Part shown: positions 10,289 to 21,436 of the stretch, one piece after another
Layout: every line of letters starts with the position of its first letter
How positions within the stretch are numbered: the first letter of the stretch is position 1
Assembly (NCBI GenBank): GCA_023014485.1
Contig: JAJOZX010008840.1
Location: 108,700 to 172,699, forward strand
DNA: 64,000 nucleotides
Direction of reading: 5' to 3'
From: Bathynomus jamesi
Taxonomy: Eukaryota; Arthropoda; Malacostraca; Isopoda; Cirolanidae
Notes under the pieces: generated by a model
Told to the model about the DNA's origin: nothing
Seen by the model: only the letters and a program-made list of their open reading frames with translations
Databases searched by the model: none
Translations under genes and position numbers: made by a program

Positions 10289-13200
10289 TAGGCCTGTTCA
10301 AAAATCAACTTTTTCTTATTTTCATAGGTTTCTGTACATTTTCCCATGCTATTTGACCTGAAAAAGCCGAAAATCACAACTATTTTGACCTAGGATGTTG
10401 GGAAGCATTGCCGCATGGAGCTTTACATTTTCTGCCTTGAAATCGGCCAAAGCGCCAATTCCGGGGTCCCTTGAATTATGTTTTGCACTTTAACTTTTGA
10501 TCTAAACAAGATAGAGCAACAAATTAGGTATCAAATGAAAGAGCATAAAATTAGTAAATAATAATAATAATAATAATAATAATAATTATCTATCATTTTT
10601 CAGGAAACAACAGAAACTCAATCAGAATCTAGAAAACCATCTACAAGTTACAACTTCACAATGGCATTAAGCAAGGAGCTGAGGGAGCTCCGTGGGCGCA
10701 CAGTTGATATCTCAGAACCTCCACGTACTGTCCACAGGCAGGTGTCAACTGGGCCATCTACCAGATCTCTCACTGAAACTTTCCTGGTTGGATACCCTTC
10801 AGCTTTTATCAGTGGTTCCCAGCTTCCCACCAACAGACAGGCGTTCCAGTATTTCCTTAATCTTCAGAATTTACCGGAAAATGCAGGGAGGCCCATGGTT
10901 CAAAACCTTGCATATGAAACAGTTGAATCTATCATCCCATTCTGGCAGATGGCTAGGATCAAGACAATGACCAAGTACAACGCAATGAAGCTCTTCATGA
11001 AACTACATGAGAAACATCGTGCTCTGGTGAAAAGCAAAGGAAGAGCAAGTAACCCTGGAGGAAAAAGAGGAGCATTTGTGCTGGAATTAGACAGCCTGTT
11101 CGATATAGGAGCTCCAGATGCAATCCAGGAAATACAGAACAACAGACTGTTATCCAGAGAGAAGAAAGATGAGGATATCAGGTTCTACGAAGACCAAAAG
11201 ACTGAGAGGAAAGGTCATATGTCTGGTCATGACAAGATTTTTGAGACAAGATCCCTGCAGCAAGCAGCGAGGAATGAAAGACTGCAGCATAGACAAGAAC
11301 AAGGTAAAACTAATTACTTTGAACGTTACAAAAAGTTTTAAGTTTTACTCCATTGCGATATTTAGCATGTACTTAACAATTACTGTCTTAACATGTTGTA
11401 CTATTTTACAGCTGCAGCAGAACAAGAGGCAGTTGTTCATGTGGATGACATTACCTGGGGTGACTCAACTGACAACGACGCTAACACAGAGGACATGGAT
11501 TACCATCAGCCTCGTCCTGGATGTTCTCACCATCAAGACACTGTGACTAGTGTGACTTTGACGTTTCCAAGGAAGGTCATGGAATGTGATGTCATCTGCA
11601 ATACAGCTGATCGTCTTGGTTTATCAGACAATGAAGTTACTGCCATGGTTTCTGCCACCTTGAAAGCTGGAGGGGCTGATCTGGATAACTCTTCGTCATC
11701 TCAACCTCAACAACACGTCGCAACAGAATGCTGTCCAGGTATAATATCAGCCAGAGTCACATGTCCAAGTTTTGTGAAAACCCCCCACAGTACGCTGCCT
11801 TACACTGGGATGGAAAGTTGCTCAAAGATGTCTTGGGCAGTGAACCTGGAAGTACCTCAGAGACTTTAGCTGTGCTAGTGTCTGGTCCACCTTCATACAC
11901 TGAAGGAAAGTTATTGGGAGTACCTGTCATCGACAATTCTTCTGGCACAGCTCAGGCTGAGGCTTCAATGGATTTACTGGAGACATGGGAACTTACGGAT
12001 AATGTTACTGCCCTTGTTTTTGACACTACATCCAGTAACAGTGGAGTTCACAGAGGAGCTGCCAAACTGCTAGAGAAAATGCTGAACAAAAAGGTGTTTT
12101 ATCTGGCCTGTCGACATCACATCCTGGAAATCCTAGTAGGAGCAGTTTGGGAGAAGCTGTTTGGGAAGGTGAAGGGGCCAGATAATCCCTGGTTTGAGCA
12201 TCTGAAGGATGTTTGGACGGACTTGTCCAAGGAAAACCCAAAGATGCTGGCTATCAACAGCAAATGGCTGAAGGAAAAGAAGAACAGTAGTGAAGAAATA
12301 CTCCAAGACATTCTAACAGCAGAAAGGCTTCCAAGAGCCGACTACAGGGAAATGGCTGAACTGACAGTCATTGTTCTTGGAGGAACGCCTCCTCGAGGTA
12401 TTCACTGGAGTCGACCAGGCGCCATTCATCAGGCCAGATGGATGGCCAGAAACCTGTACTCCATGAAAATGCTGATGTTTGCAGATCAACTTTGAGTACG
12501 ACGAAGACACTGTATCAAAGCTGGAAAGACTCAACACCTTCCTTGCGCTGTTCTACACTCCTGTATGGATGATGTCAATGTCTGCTGCAGATGCTCCCGT
12601 GAATGATCTAAGTCTAATCCAGGACATGTTGAAGTACAAGAAAACTGACCCAGAGCTTGCTGATGCAGTACTTAATAAGATGGAAAACCACAAATGGTAC
12701 CTGACGCAGGAAGTCGTGCCATTTGCCCTGTTCAGCAGTAGATTGAATGACACATTGAAGCACGACATTGCTGCCCAGTTACATGCCACTGAGAAGCCAG
12801 ACAGCTTCAGAACAGGAAAGCCTCTATTCCAGAGTGTCACAGCTAAGACCACCCTGGTTGATCTCATTGGCCCAGAATCACATTTCCTGCTGGACACACT
12901 GAACATTGGATCCGAGTGGCTTCTGGAACCTGTCACGTCTTGGCCACAGAATGAGGACTACAGAAAAGCGTTGGACTATGTTAAGAATCTGAAAGCGGTG
13001 AATGACATTGCTGAACGTGGTGTCAAGATGATGAGCGACTTTGCAAATGTCATAACAACAGATGCCAAGCAAAGGGACTATCTCCTTCAAGCTGTGGAGT
13101 TCAACAGACGCCGCTTTGACAGCTTCAAGAAACAAACTCTCAACAACTGACTGTGTAAATGTCATTATGAAATTAATCATCATGTAATGCTTTCACTTCT

Positions 13201-13627
13201 TGATCGATTAGACTTGACAAAATGTTAATCTCAAATTTGTGTCATGAATAAGGCGCCTTGTCTGCCTTGAGTGTGAGAAAACGAATTTTGTGATATTTCT
13301 GAAATCTTTGTATGTGCCATTTCTTGTTCCAAGACTATCATAATTGTATAAGTTAGAAAGAGGTTTAAAAACACTTTAATTTGGTGCCTATTTTGTTGCT
13401 CTATCTTGTTTAGATAAAAAGTTATAGTGCAAAACATGATTCAAGGGACCCCGGAACTGGTGCTTTTGGCCGATTTCAAGGCAGAAAACTTAAAGCTCCA
13501 TGCGGCAATGCTTCCCAACAACCTAGGTCAAAATGGTTGTGATTTTCGGCCTTTTCAGGTCAAAAAGCATGGGAAAAAGTACAGAAACCTATGAAAATAA
13601 GAAAACGTTGATTTTTGAACAGGGCTA
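10289..13627 (+). mobile_element. 3.34 kb DNA transposon with 9-bp target duplication
   Basis: Terminal inverted repeats of about 230 bp begin TAGGCCTGTTCAAAAATC on the left; the right end inverted reads TAGCCCTGTTCAAAAATC. The flanking duplication is CTGAAGCGT (10280-10288 and 13628-13636). Shared inner TIR text includes CATAGGTTTCTGTAC and GGAAGCATTGCCGCATGG. It carries one plus-strand transposase gene and is inserted in the older long-TIR element. An (AAT)n run lies at 10558-10587. Confidence 0.9.
10661..13150 (+). pseudogene. intron-containing transposase, nearly intact, with two frameshifts
   Basis: Exon 1 (10661-11303) starts MALSKELRELRGR. A GT...AG intron of 108 bp (11304-11411) joins EQ to AAAEQEAVVHVDD in frame. 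The second frame runs to about 11700, then shifts; 11728-12495 carries the catalytic region: YAALHWDGKLLKDVLG, VIDNSSGTAQAEASM, ALVFDTTSSNSGVHRGAAKL, then FYLACRHHILEI. HWDGK and FDTTSSNSG supply candidate catalytic aspartates and ACRHH is a CxxH motif, found in several D-D-E transposase superfamilies. A second frameshift near 12490 leads to 12497-13150, which reads EYDEDTVSKLERLNTFLALFY to a natural stop. The assembled product would be about 790 residues. The superfamily is not assigned by me; the 9-bp duplication suggests a Mutator-like or separate lineage. Confidence 0.75.
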
Positions 13628-14002
13628 CTGAAGCGTATTGGCGACTAACTTACTAAGCCTGAATAATGCTTGTGAAAGGGCCCGCACAACGCCATCTATT
13701 ATAATTTTTTAACTAAAATAATGACACCACATGACAGTTTGCTCAAAATGGCCGCCCAAGATCATCAAAATCGGCCCAGTAGTTCCTGAGATATGGCAGT
13801 TTATGGTTTTGGCTGTGGAATCGAGGTAGCCATTTTGAATTTGCTTAAAATGGCCGCCAGAGTGAGGTCCCAGCGTGTCTCCACCCTGGAAATGTTTCTA
13901 TATGTCAAAAGGTAACTGCGTGCCAAATTTCACACTTTCTGCCAGATCTAAATGATTTCGGTGTATTTTTGTATTAATCGATCCCATTAAAGCGAGGGCC
14001 TA

Positions 14003-14844
14003 TTAAGATGTTGCAACTTCCGAAGCTGAGAAATAACTGGTGATAGTGCGTTCTCTTCTTCCTTCCTTCCTCCTGCATACTACTGATTAATTTTCTCTTC
14101 ATCTAAGACGCTGTTTATCTTAACTGCGGTTTAAATTTTATTCCAATATGTTTTCTATGTAATGTAGTTGTTCATTTTGACATGCGTCAGGGCCTGAGGA
14201 TGATTCGTCTGCAGTTTATATATATCTGTTTTGTATTAAAAATGTGATTTGCGTCTTATCTCGCTCGTCAGTCATTTATTGGTATAGCAACGTTTTTATA
14301 ATTTGTATGCATGTTTTAAATAACGCTTGATTTTATACATTTAAGCAATGCATGATGATTGTTACGTACTGTACATGTTGCACAACTCAGTAATTTTTGA
14401 TTCTCCTCCGACTATTTTCTTCAGTTATAGATTGTATCGTATCGTATCGTATCGTCGTATCGTATCGTAGGAGTTTCATCATATACTGTATTATATGTCA
14501 AAAAATTTCTACCAATACGTACGTATGAACTGGTGTATGTATTCCTCGTGAGCATCCTCACTATATTTTGATTATAGGGCATTATGTTAATAGGTATATT
14601 TCCATTTAAGCTAAACTCTTAACACTGTTAAATTGAATTCATTCTTGCCAGTTTTTAATTTTTCGGAGGCTCTGTTGATCTCTTCTAATGAAGTGAAGGT
14701 TTAGTATTTTTATACCTTTACTGAATCTCTCTAATTTAACTATACAATATCAATGTGTCTAAACAAATATCCTTGTAGGTATCATATTTATGAGGCTTTA
14801 TAGGGGCTTTGAGTTTTATGCTTTGAGGGTTTGAACGACAGTTT
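14003..14844. other. unrecognised sequence with ATCGT pentamer repeat
   Basis: A short (GTATC)n array lies at about 14431-14470, interrupted once by TCGTC. Nothing else is recognised. Confidence 0.6.
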
Positions 14845-15040
14845 AGGATTAACCTGCCGTCGACCCCTCTGCAGCATCCCGCTTCATTTGCAGGATTTGG
14901 TGAAGGAGGGAATTGCTTTTCGATCTCCTGTTCTCGTAGCCAGGCACTCGTGGCTCGTCAGGGACTTTGCTCAGAAATCTGTCCAGCTGGTTCTTGAAAT
15001 TATTTAATATTATTTGTAAATAAAGTGAATTCTCTTTCAT
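14845..15040 (-). pseudogene. LINE ORF2 extreme C-terminus
   Basis: The minus-strand frame ends FKNQLDRFLSKVPDEPRVPGY then SNSLLHQ. This is the last ~60 residues of a non-LTR retrotransposon ORF2: a helix with FK-LD-FL, a turn of the type PDEP-x-PGY, then a serine-rich SNSLL motif. The fragment at 63377-63500 has the same pattern (LDAWLRTIPDKPGVPGY). It is 5'-truncated; no RT domain lies upstream. Confidence 0.65.
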
Positions 15041-15059
15041 TTAATGAAAATACATTTGT

Positions 15060-15262
15060 TAACTCTTAAATAATGAATAAAACTATACAGTTAATAGAGG
15101 ACGCTAAATATACTCCTTAGATAAGAAATGTATTTAAAGTAAGAAATTGGATCTCAGTTTTATTTTCAACGTGTTATTGTTATAATCACATACTGTACTG
15201 TATTTCCTTTTTATTTTTCTTTAGTACAGAGATGTTTATTTAATGGAGTAACCATTACAACT
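15060..15262. other. no feature recognised
   Basis: AT-rich spacer between a LINE fragment and the foldback MITE. Confidence 0.5.
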
Positions 15263-15270
15263 GATACAAC

Positions 15271-15682
15271 CGGTCCTATTCAAAGGAGTGACATAACGAA
15301 GGAGTGACATAACAAAGGAGTGACAAATCGGAGATAAAATTCAAAGGAGTGACATGACAAAGGAGTGACAACTCGGAGATAAAATTCAAAGGAGTGACAC
15401 GAAAATACCAACAAAGAAGAAGAAAGAACAAATCCAGAGGGAAGAGAGGCTTGCAACTGTTCGGTTAGGTTAGGTTAGGTTAGGTTTCTAGTTTTTGAAA
15501 TAAAATCTTAATTTTAACAATTCTAACATTTTGTTTTTTTAAATAAAATTTTAATAATTATACTCCTTTGAATTTTATCTCCGATTTGTCACTCCTTTGT
15601 TATGTCACTCCTTCGTTACGGTATTTATGTCACTCCTTTGTTATGTCACTCCTTTGAAATGTCACTCCTTCGATACAGACCC
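15271..15682. mobile_element. 412-bp foldback MITE with iterated subterminal motif
   Basis: The ends are inverted repeats: CGGTCCTATTCAAAGG left, and GGGTCTGTATCGAAGG when the right end is inverted. They are flanked by an 8-bp duplication, GATACAAC (15263-15270 and 15683-15690). Each arm repeats AAGGAGTGACA: five copies on the left and six in inverse on the right, interspersed with CGGAGATAAAATTC. The centre carries TTAGG repeats (about 15461-15485). There is no coding capacity. The 8-bp duplication suggests a hAT-like mobiliser. Confidence 0.85.
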
Positions 15683-15794
15683 GATACAACATATAGGGCC
15701 TACACAGGTATTAACACACGCAATATTTCACAGAATAGGCATGGTTTGGTTGGTTGAAAATCATGTTGGGAATATAACTGAGATGTAATTTGAG

Positions 15795-15853
<59 letters not shown>
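15795..15853 (+). repeat. (CT)n microsatellite, 5' flank of LINE
   Basis: About 58 bases of CT repeat ending directly at the 5' UTR of the CR1-type LINE. Confidence 0.95.
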
Positions 15854-15855
<2 letters not shown>

Positions 15856-16499
15856 TGGGATGGAGGGGTCCCAGGCGTAGGGGCGCAATGAATGGAATGT
15901 GGCTAGTGCCCCGTTAAGCCCATTCCTAATGCGTAATGGCCTGACCAGCCCCCTGCGACCGTACTTTGGTGACCAATTGATGGTGTTTGGCTGTACTGCT
16001 CTTAGGTGAGAGCGCTTTGCAGGCCAGCGGAAAGTCTCGGGCGTAGACTCTGGATCTGGTGGGATATCCCTTGAACACTGGATTCTAAGAATCTGGGCGC
16101 TTGTGAGTGACTGGTAAGACTTAGTAAGAAGCTGCATCTCGCTGTCGCTCCTGGCAGGAAATCCGTGACGCCTGCGTCACGAGTGTTTGTCAGTTGGTAG
16201 CTGCAACACGTTTCGGACTGTCCGACCCTGGGGAGATCCTTGGTCGGTGCGGCAGCAGCGAGAGGTGCAGTCTTCTGGATGGGATGAACGTCACTTGTAA
16301 ATAGGCGGATGCGGCTTGCGCGGGAAGAATTCACCCCCCCCCCCTCCTTTTTTATATACTGATCAGAGCGTTTTTGATAGTTTTCATTGCTAGAACGCTT
16401 TATCTTATTCAGTGTATTCAGAGTTCGAAAAAATAAGTTACAATCACTGGACCGCAGAAACTGAAGGCTGAATGCGCGAGGTGTGGAGTAAATCAGTGG

Positions 16500-17858
16500 G
16501 TGACGAACTTCAAAGAAGCTTGCTTCGAAAAGATCAACCACTCCAGCATCTACCGCTTTTGCGAACTCATGCAGTTTTACGAGAAGCTAGAGGAGAGGGT
16601 CCGGCGGCTCGAGTCGTTCAGATCAGCTGTTGGAGGTGCGGCTGTCGCTGACGCGGCTGCGCCCTCCAACTCGGAGCATATTGATAGGATAGCCGCCCTG
16701 GAAAGGCGGACCAGCGGCGGACTGGAAAGAGCTTGGGAACACGGAGAAAAGGTAGAAGTGCAACCGGGGACCGGGGTGCAAAATCAGTGTCAGGAATCGC
16801 CAGCGACCCACGTGGAATGCTCGGAACCGCGACGCAAGGTGGAGGGAAGGGAGGGCGCAAAGAAGGGGCCGATAGAGAAGGGTGGGAAGGGGCCGATAAA
16901 GGAAAAATATGGGAAGGGGCCTACTGATTGCCCAAAGAAACCGAAGGATGTAGCTGCCGGTCGGGGTGGGTCGGGTGCTGTAAGTGCGGCTGAGTCTACG
17001 GTTGGCGACGGGTCTCGAAAGGTATCGGGCAAGAAGGCTGCGAAGCCGAAGCCTGAGACCCCGGTTGCCGCTGTCAGAACCTCCAACCGCTTTAGTCTCC
17101 TGTGCGCGAAGGAGGAAGACACCGTTTTAATTGGGGACTCACAGATCAGGGGCCAGGAGAAGTACTTTGCTTCTGCAAACCGGGTCAGGAGGAAGGTAAG
17201 GTGCTTACCCGGGCGGGGAACGGCGCACTTAAGGAAGGAGTTAGAGAAGTTGCGCGTGGCTAGTCGGAGGACTGCGATCGTTGTCCACGCTCGTAGCAAC
17301 GACCTTTTCCTCAAAGGTGGTAGGGTAGGTTCGACCGAAGGGATCATCACCGAGATCGTCTCTTGCGGATGATCTGAAACTTAAGACAGACAGGGGAATG
17401 TTGATGGGTATTTTACCGCGGATGAATGCCAGTGACCACGCGCTCAGTAAGGTCATTGGCATCAACGAGAGGGTGCAAGATTTGTGCGTCCCACTGGGCG
17501 TGAGGTTTGTTGACCCGTTCGACGCATTTTCGGGTAGGTGGGACCTTTATCAGAGGGATGGTGTCCACCTCAATGCCAACTGGTAAAGGTGTGCTAGGCG
17601 CGCTGCTTGACCGGCACCTATACCGTATGGTGAGGTCAAGCCCGGGGATTGATGACGGCCCTTCACCGGGGAGAGATGATCTTGAGCCGGTGGCGGACGT
17701 ATCTTCAACTGAAGGGTGCGTCCATGTACAAGTGGGTGACCCTCCTTCCCAGTTGGGGGGGGCTCAGGCTCTTGCGGGAGTTGCCCCCTCGGTGAGGGGC
17801 TCAACTCCCGACAGCCCGGGCTGTTTGGGAAAGGGTCGTGCTAGGGGGCGGTCAGAAT
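16500..17858 (+). pseudogene. LINE ORF1 with SGNH/GDSL esterase domain, frameshifted
   Basis: From 16500 the frame starts MTNFKEACFEK and has a coiled-coil-like segment (YEKLEERVRRLESF, residues 29-42) and a lysine/glycine-rich linker. The esterase-like part begins with VLIGDSQIRG (the GDS serine, about residue 210), followed by IVVHARSNDLFLKGGR (asparagine block). After a frameshift at about 17365 it continues GILPRMNASDHALSKVIGIN and VRFVDPFDAFSGRW with DGVHLN (17555-17572), the Asp-x-x-His block. Another frameshift at about 17585 leads to GVLGALLDRHLYR. ORF1 proteins of the CR1/L2 group carry this domain; its role is probably RNP or membrane-related but is not settled. A C-terminal proline/glycine-rich tail ends at 17858. 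Confidence 0.8.
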
Positions 17859-20380
17859 AAGGAAGGCTCCCTCCGTGCAGTGCTTTTTAATGCTAGGTCG
17901 ATTAGGAATACGTTTTGTGAGCTACGGGCGCTCTTAACATCAGAATACCAGGATATCGTTGCTATCACCGAGTCCTGGATTCATACTGAGCGTAGGGACT
18001 ACGTTGGGGAGTTGGAGATTCCCGGGTATAGAATGTTTCACAAAGACCGCACCCGTGGGGAGGGGGGACGTTGAGGGACACGTTGAGTCCGGTTGACTGC
18101 CAGTTCCGATCGAAACGGGAGCTGCTTGGCGTCGATCTGAACGTGGGATGGACGAACTATAGGTTAATCTTGGTATACAGACCTCAGCATCTCCTCATCG
18201 AGGATGATACAGCCCTGTACACCGAACTCCGTAGCCTGCTAGGGGACAGGGTGTGTGTAGTTTTACGAGACTTCAACTGTCGCGGCATAAAGTGGGAAGA
18301 CAGGACTGCTGATGCCGAAAGGAGGAGACTAGTTGACTTTGCTGATGAGAACTTAACCTCGTCACTGGCCTCACCGTTGACGAATCGTTGGGCGGGAGTG
18401 ATCACGGTCTGATTAGGTTCTGTGTCTGCGTCCCTCGGGTGAAGCGTAGTGACTAGAGGCAGTAGGCTCGATCTACGGCGGCCGGTCTTTGTTGGCCTCC
18501 GGGATAGCGTAGGTGATATGGGGTTAGAGGTCGGCGGCGATGTTGAGGAAGTGTGGAGTGCATTCCGGGACCAGTTTATGGTGCTGCAATCTGCTGCCAT
18601 ACCCTCAAAACCGGTCAACCCTGCTTCAACGCAGCGTAAGTGGTTCAGTCGTGACATCGCTTCGGCTATCCGAAATAGGAAACCTGCGTATAGGAGGGCG
18701 AAGGCCAATCGTTTCCATGAGAACACTGAGGCGTATGTCCGCCTATGTAGGGAAGTGAAGGCGAAGGTTAGGCTAGGGAAACGTAACGAAGAATTCCGGG
18801 TGGCAAGCCTCTGCAAGGGGAACCCTAAGGAGTTCTTCAGTTATGTTAATAGTAGAAAGCCCATTAGAAGCGTGAGGCACGAAGGTGCTGGCCTGGATAG
18901 TGTTCGGTGTACAGCGATAGTCGTTGCCGATAGAATAGACAAACTGAGCGCGTTTAAGGCTCCTGGGCCAGACCAGTTCCTCCCCAGAGTGTTGCGGGAG
19001 GTGCGCGACCAGGTGGCTCCCCACCTGGCTACAGTCTTCAACAAATCGTTGGAGACGGGGCAGGTACCTGGTGACTGGAGGGAAGCCAATGTGACCTCTA
19101 TCTTTAAGAAAGGGGATCACGAAAGTCCAGGGAACTATCGTCCCATTAGTCTCACTTCGGTTATAGGTAAATTATTAGAGGGGATAATAGCGGATAGGAT
19201 TATTGATCATTTGGATTCCTACAGCTGCTTGGGGACTCCCAACATGGGTTTAGACGGCATAGGTCGTGTCTCACCAACTTGCTCGAGTTTTTCCACGTCA
19301 TGTTGAGCGAGTATGACAAGAGTAGAGCGATTGATATACTTTATCTCGACTTTCAGAAAGCCTTTGATAGGGTACCTCACCGCCGGCTAATGGCGAAAGT
19401 GCGCGCGCTGGGTTGGAAACTGGCTGAAGAATAGGCAGCAGAGGGTTGTAATTAAAGGGGCTATTTCGGGTTGGGTCGCGGTCACTAGCGGGGTTCCTCA
19501 GGGTTCCGTTTTGGGGCCACTGTTGTTTATCATTTACATAAATGATATCGACGGTGGCATCGTCAGTAGGATCGCCAAATTCGCTGATGACACGAAGCTT
19601 GGGGCCAATGTTGGGACGCCGGAGGCGATCGAGCAACTGCGTGTGGACCTAGGTAGGATAGGAGAGTGGTCCGAAAAATGGCAAATGCCGTTTAAATTTG
19701 GTAAATGCAAGGTGATGCACATTGGCTACGCCAATCCCAAGTCGGACTACTCCATGTTGGGGTGTAATATCGAGGCCACTGATTTCGAAAAGGACTTGGG
19801 TGTACTAATTAGCAGTGACCTTAAGTTTACCAAACAGTGCGTAGAGGTGGAAAAGAAAGCCCAGAAGCTGTTGGGTTATATCAGGAGGTAATTTCGATTT
19901 CGGAACAAGGAGATTGTACTCTCTCTGTACAATTCTCTGGTTCGGCTGCACCTCGAGTATGCTATGCAGTTCTGGTCGCCCACCCTCAGGAAAGATATTG
20001 AGAGGCTGGAGCGAGTGCAAGCGAGGGCCACAAAGTTAATCCTTTCCGTTAGGCATATGGGCTACAATCGACGCTTACGCGCCGTGAATTTGTTTTCGCT
20101 GGAAACTCGGAGGCTGCGCGGTCAACTCATCGAGGTTTCCACGCTCTTACGCGGGTTCAACAATGTCGATTTTAGAAGCATGTTTAGTTTAAATGATAAC
20201 CCAACTCGCAACAGTGGTTGGAAGTTGGATTTGAAACGGTTTAGCACTAGTGTGTGTGGGAATTACTTTACGTATAAGATATGTGACACGTGGAGCAGGC
20301 TACCTTCAGAAGTTGTGAACAGTTCTTCTGTGGATCTGTTCAAGAAAAGGTTAGACCGAATCTTGCACACTATTTGAGGG
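17838..20380 (+). pseudogene. LINE ORF2 (endonuclease and reverse transcriptase), frameshifted
   Basis: Overlaps the end of ORF1. The apurinic-type endonuclease starts with LRAVLFNARSIRNTF and AITESWIH (17880-17990); a frameshift at 18070 leads to GVDLNVGWTNYRLILVYRP and RDFNCRGIKW. RT motifs are FKAPGPDQFLPRVLRE (18950), NYRPISLTSVIGKLLE (19132), SGVPQGSVLGPLLFIIYIND (19490) and FADDTKLGAN (19578). The C-terminus has QFWSPTLRKDIERLERVQARAT and ends DRILHTI at 20377. Frameshifts lie near 18070, 18410, 19300, 19420 and 19890. Compared with the copy at 50144, a segment before VRHEGAGLDS (including FAGVFTFTREDT) is deleted. Confidence 0.85.
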
Positions 20381-20464
20381 TGTATGAGTTTTTCCCTGGC
20401 ACCCGTTGCCATTGGTACCACCTCGGTATGGGCCGCAAGGCCTTTTGAGGTACTACTTTTCTTG

Positions 20465-20465
20465 T

Positions 20466-20536
<71 letters not shown>
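20465..20536 (+). repeat. (CT)n microsatellite, 3' tail of LINE
   Basis: About 70 bases of CT repeat directly after the LINE 3' UTR. Confidence 0.95.
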
Positions 20537-20539
<3 letters not shown>

Positions 20540-21146
20540 TAAACTTTAATTACATGAAATCTAAAGACCTTAATACTTTGTTTTGCATGTTGTTGCACAA
20601 CACATCAAATTGTTTCTCATTAAATCTCAACTTGTACGCCGTTAGTTACACGTAGTATATCCAAGCGAAATTAGAGTTCATGCCATACGTTCGATTGCAT
20701 CTCTCTCGTGACACTGTTCATGGTATCGCAAATCCTTGCACGAAGAATAGCAATGTCAGCAACAGGAGTACGGTACACAATCTTTCCATATCCCAGCAGG
20801 AAGAAGTCCAGGGTCGTGATATCGGGGAATCGTGATGGCCATGGCACTGGCCCGTCACGCCCAATCCATCTTCCTGGAAAAGTGATGCGCAAGAACTCGC
20901 GCACTAACAAACCTCCAGTGTAAAATGGTGGATGGTTGAAGGTCTTCCAACTGGGAGGCTACAAAGAACTCGAGCATGTCCAGGTACACTCGTGCCGTAA
21001 TATTCTTTTCAGCAGAATGGGCCTTATCACCCCATCACGCATTAATGCACACCAAACATTGGCAATAAAAATACTTGGTGTTCTGCAGCAATATGCAAAA
21101 CAAAGCATTACCGTGTCTTCTTTGGAGTTCATGTAATTAAAGTTTA
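20540..21146 (-). mobile_element. Tc1/mariner-type element, internally deleted
   Basis: Inverted ends share TAAACTTTAATTACATGAA and lie between TA dinucleotides (20538-20539 and 21147-21148). Inner TIR parts also match (TTTGTTTTGCAT). A transposase remnant is on the minus strand. It inserted immediately next to the CT tail of the LINE. Confidence 0.75.
20671..20910 (-). pseudogene. mariner-type transposase C-terminal fragment
   Basis: The minus-strand frame reads FPGRWIGRDGPVPWPSRFPD then TTLDFFLLGYGKIVYRTPV and ILRARICDTMNSV. This is the region around the third catalytic aspartate of Tc1/mariner DDE/D transposases, where WP-x-RSPD-x-T-x-LDFFLWG is the consensus. The aspartate (LDFF) is still present; neighbouring consensus residues are mutated. 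The DNA-binding half and the first aspartate are missing. Confidence 0.75.
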
Positions 21147-21436
21147 TAGTCGGGAAAGGACTTTGTGTACACCATATATATTATATATACATAATATAGC
21201 GAAAGAAAGAGGAAGAAACAACGATATAAAGAGATAATAGATGATGTAGAAGATAAAAGGGAGATGAAACAAAAAGGGAATACACGAATGGAAGATTCTT
21301 TTCAAAGTAGTAATCTTCATAATAAAAAAGGAACAAAGAAGCTTATATACAGGGCTGGCCATAACTAGCGCCCAAAATAAAATTTAAAAAAATTTATTAC
21401 CTAACAAATTACAACGAAAATAAGTGCAACACAATA

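Larger units (their letters stand above)
6938..14002 (-). mobile_element. long-TIR DNA transposon split by a second transposon
   Basis: Inverted repeats of roughly 220 bp lie at about 6938-7175 and 13745-14002; both contain CACTCTGGCGG, CTCGATTCCACAGCC and GATTTTGATGATCTTGGGC. The outer edges are decayed; AATAGGCC can be aligned at both sides, but no target duplication is visible. The minus-strand coding region (7610-10110) is heavily mutated. The 3.34 kb element at 10289-13627 is inserted between the coding region and the right terminus. A GCGGTT-rich simple stretch lies at 7338-7392. Confidence 0.75.
15855..20464 (+). mobile_element. CR1-type non-LTR retrotransposon, near full length
   Basis: A 5' UTR of about 640 bp (15855-16499) is followed by ORF1 with an SGNH-esterase domain, ORF2 with endonuclease and RT, and a short 3' UTR (20378-20464) containing CCTCGGTATGGGCCGCAAGGCC. 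The 3' tail is CT repeats, preceded by CTTGTAACTCTC. Both sides of the element are (CT)n. Other copies of the family are at 48815-50165 and 50170-50310. Several frameshifts make the copy dead but recent-looking. Confidence 0.85.

Noticed and set aside
15461..15487. Telomere or interstitial telomeric array
   Set aside because: Only about five TTAGG units, enclosed in a MITE with clear ends.
15300..15680. CRISPR-like array of short repeats
   Set aside because: Repeats are inverted between the two halves, spacing is irregular, spacers are themselves repeated, and the context is a eukaryotic MITE.
16618..17350. Proline/serine-rich minus-strand frames
   Set aside because: Antisense shadows of the GC-rich LINE ORF1.
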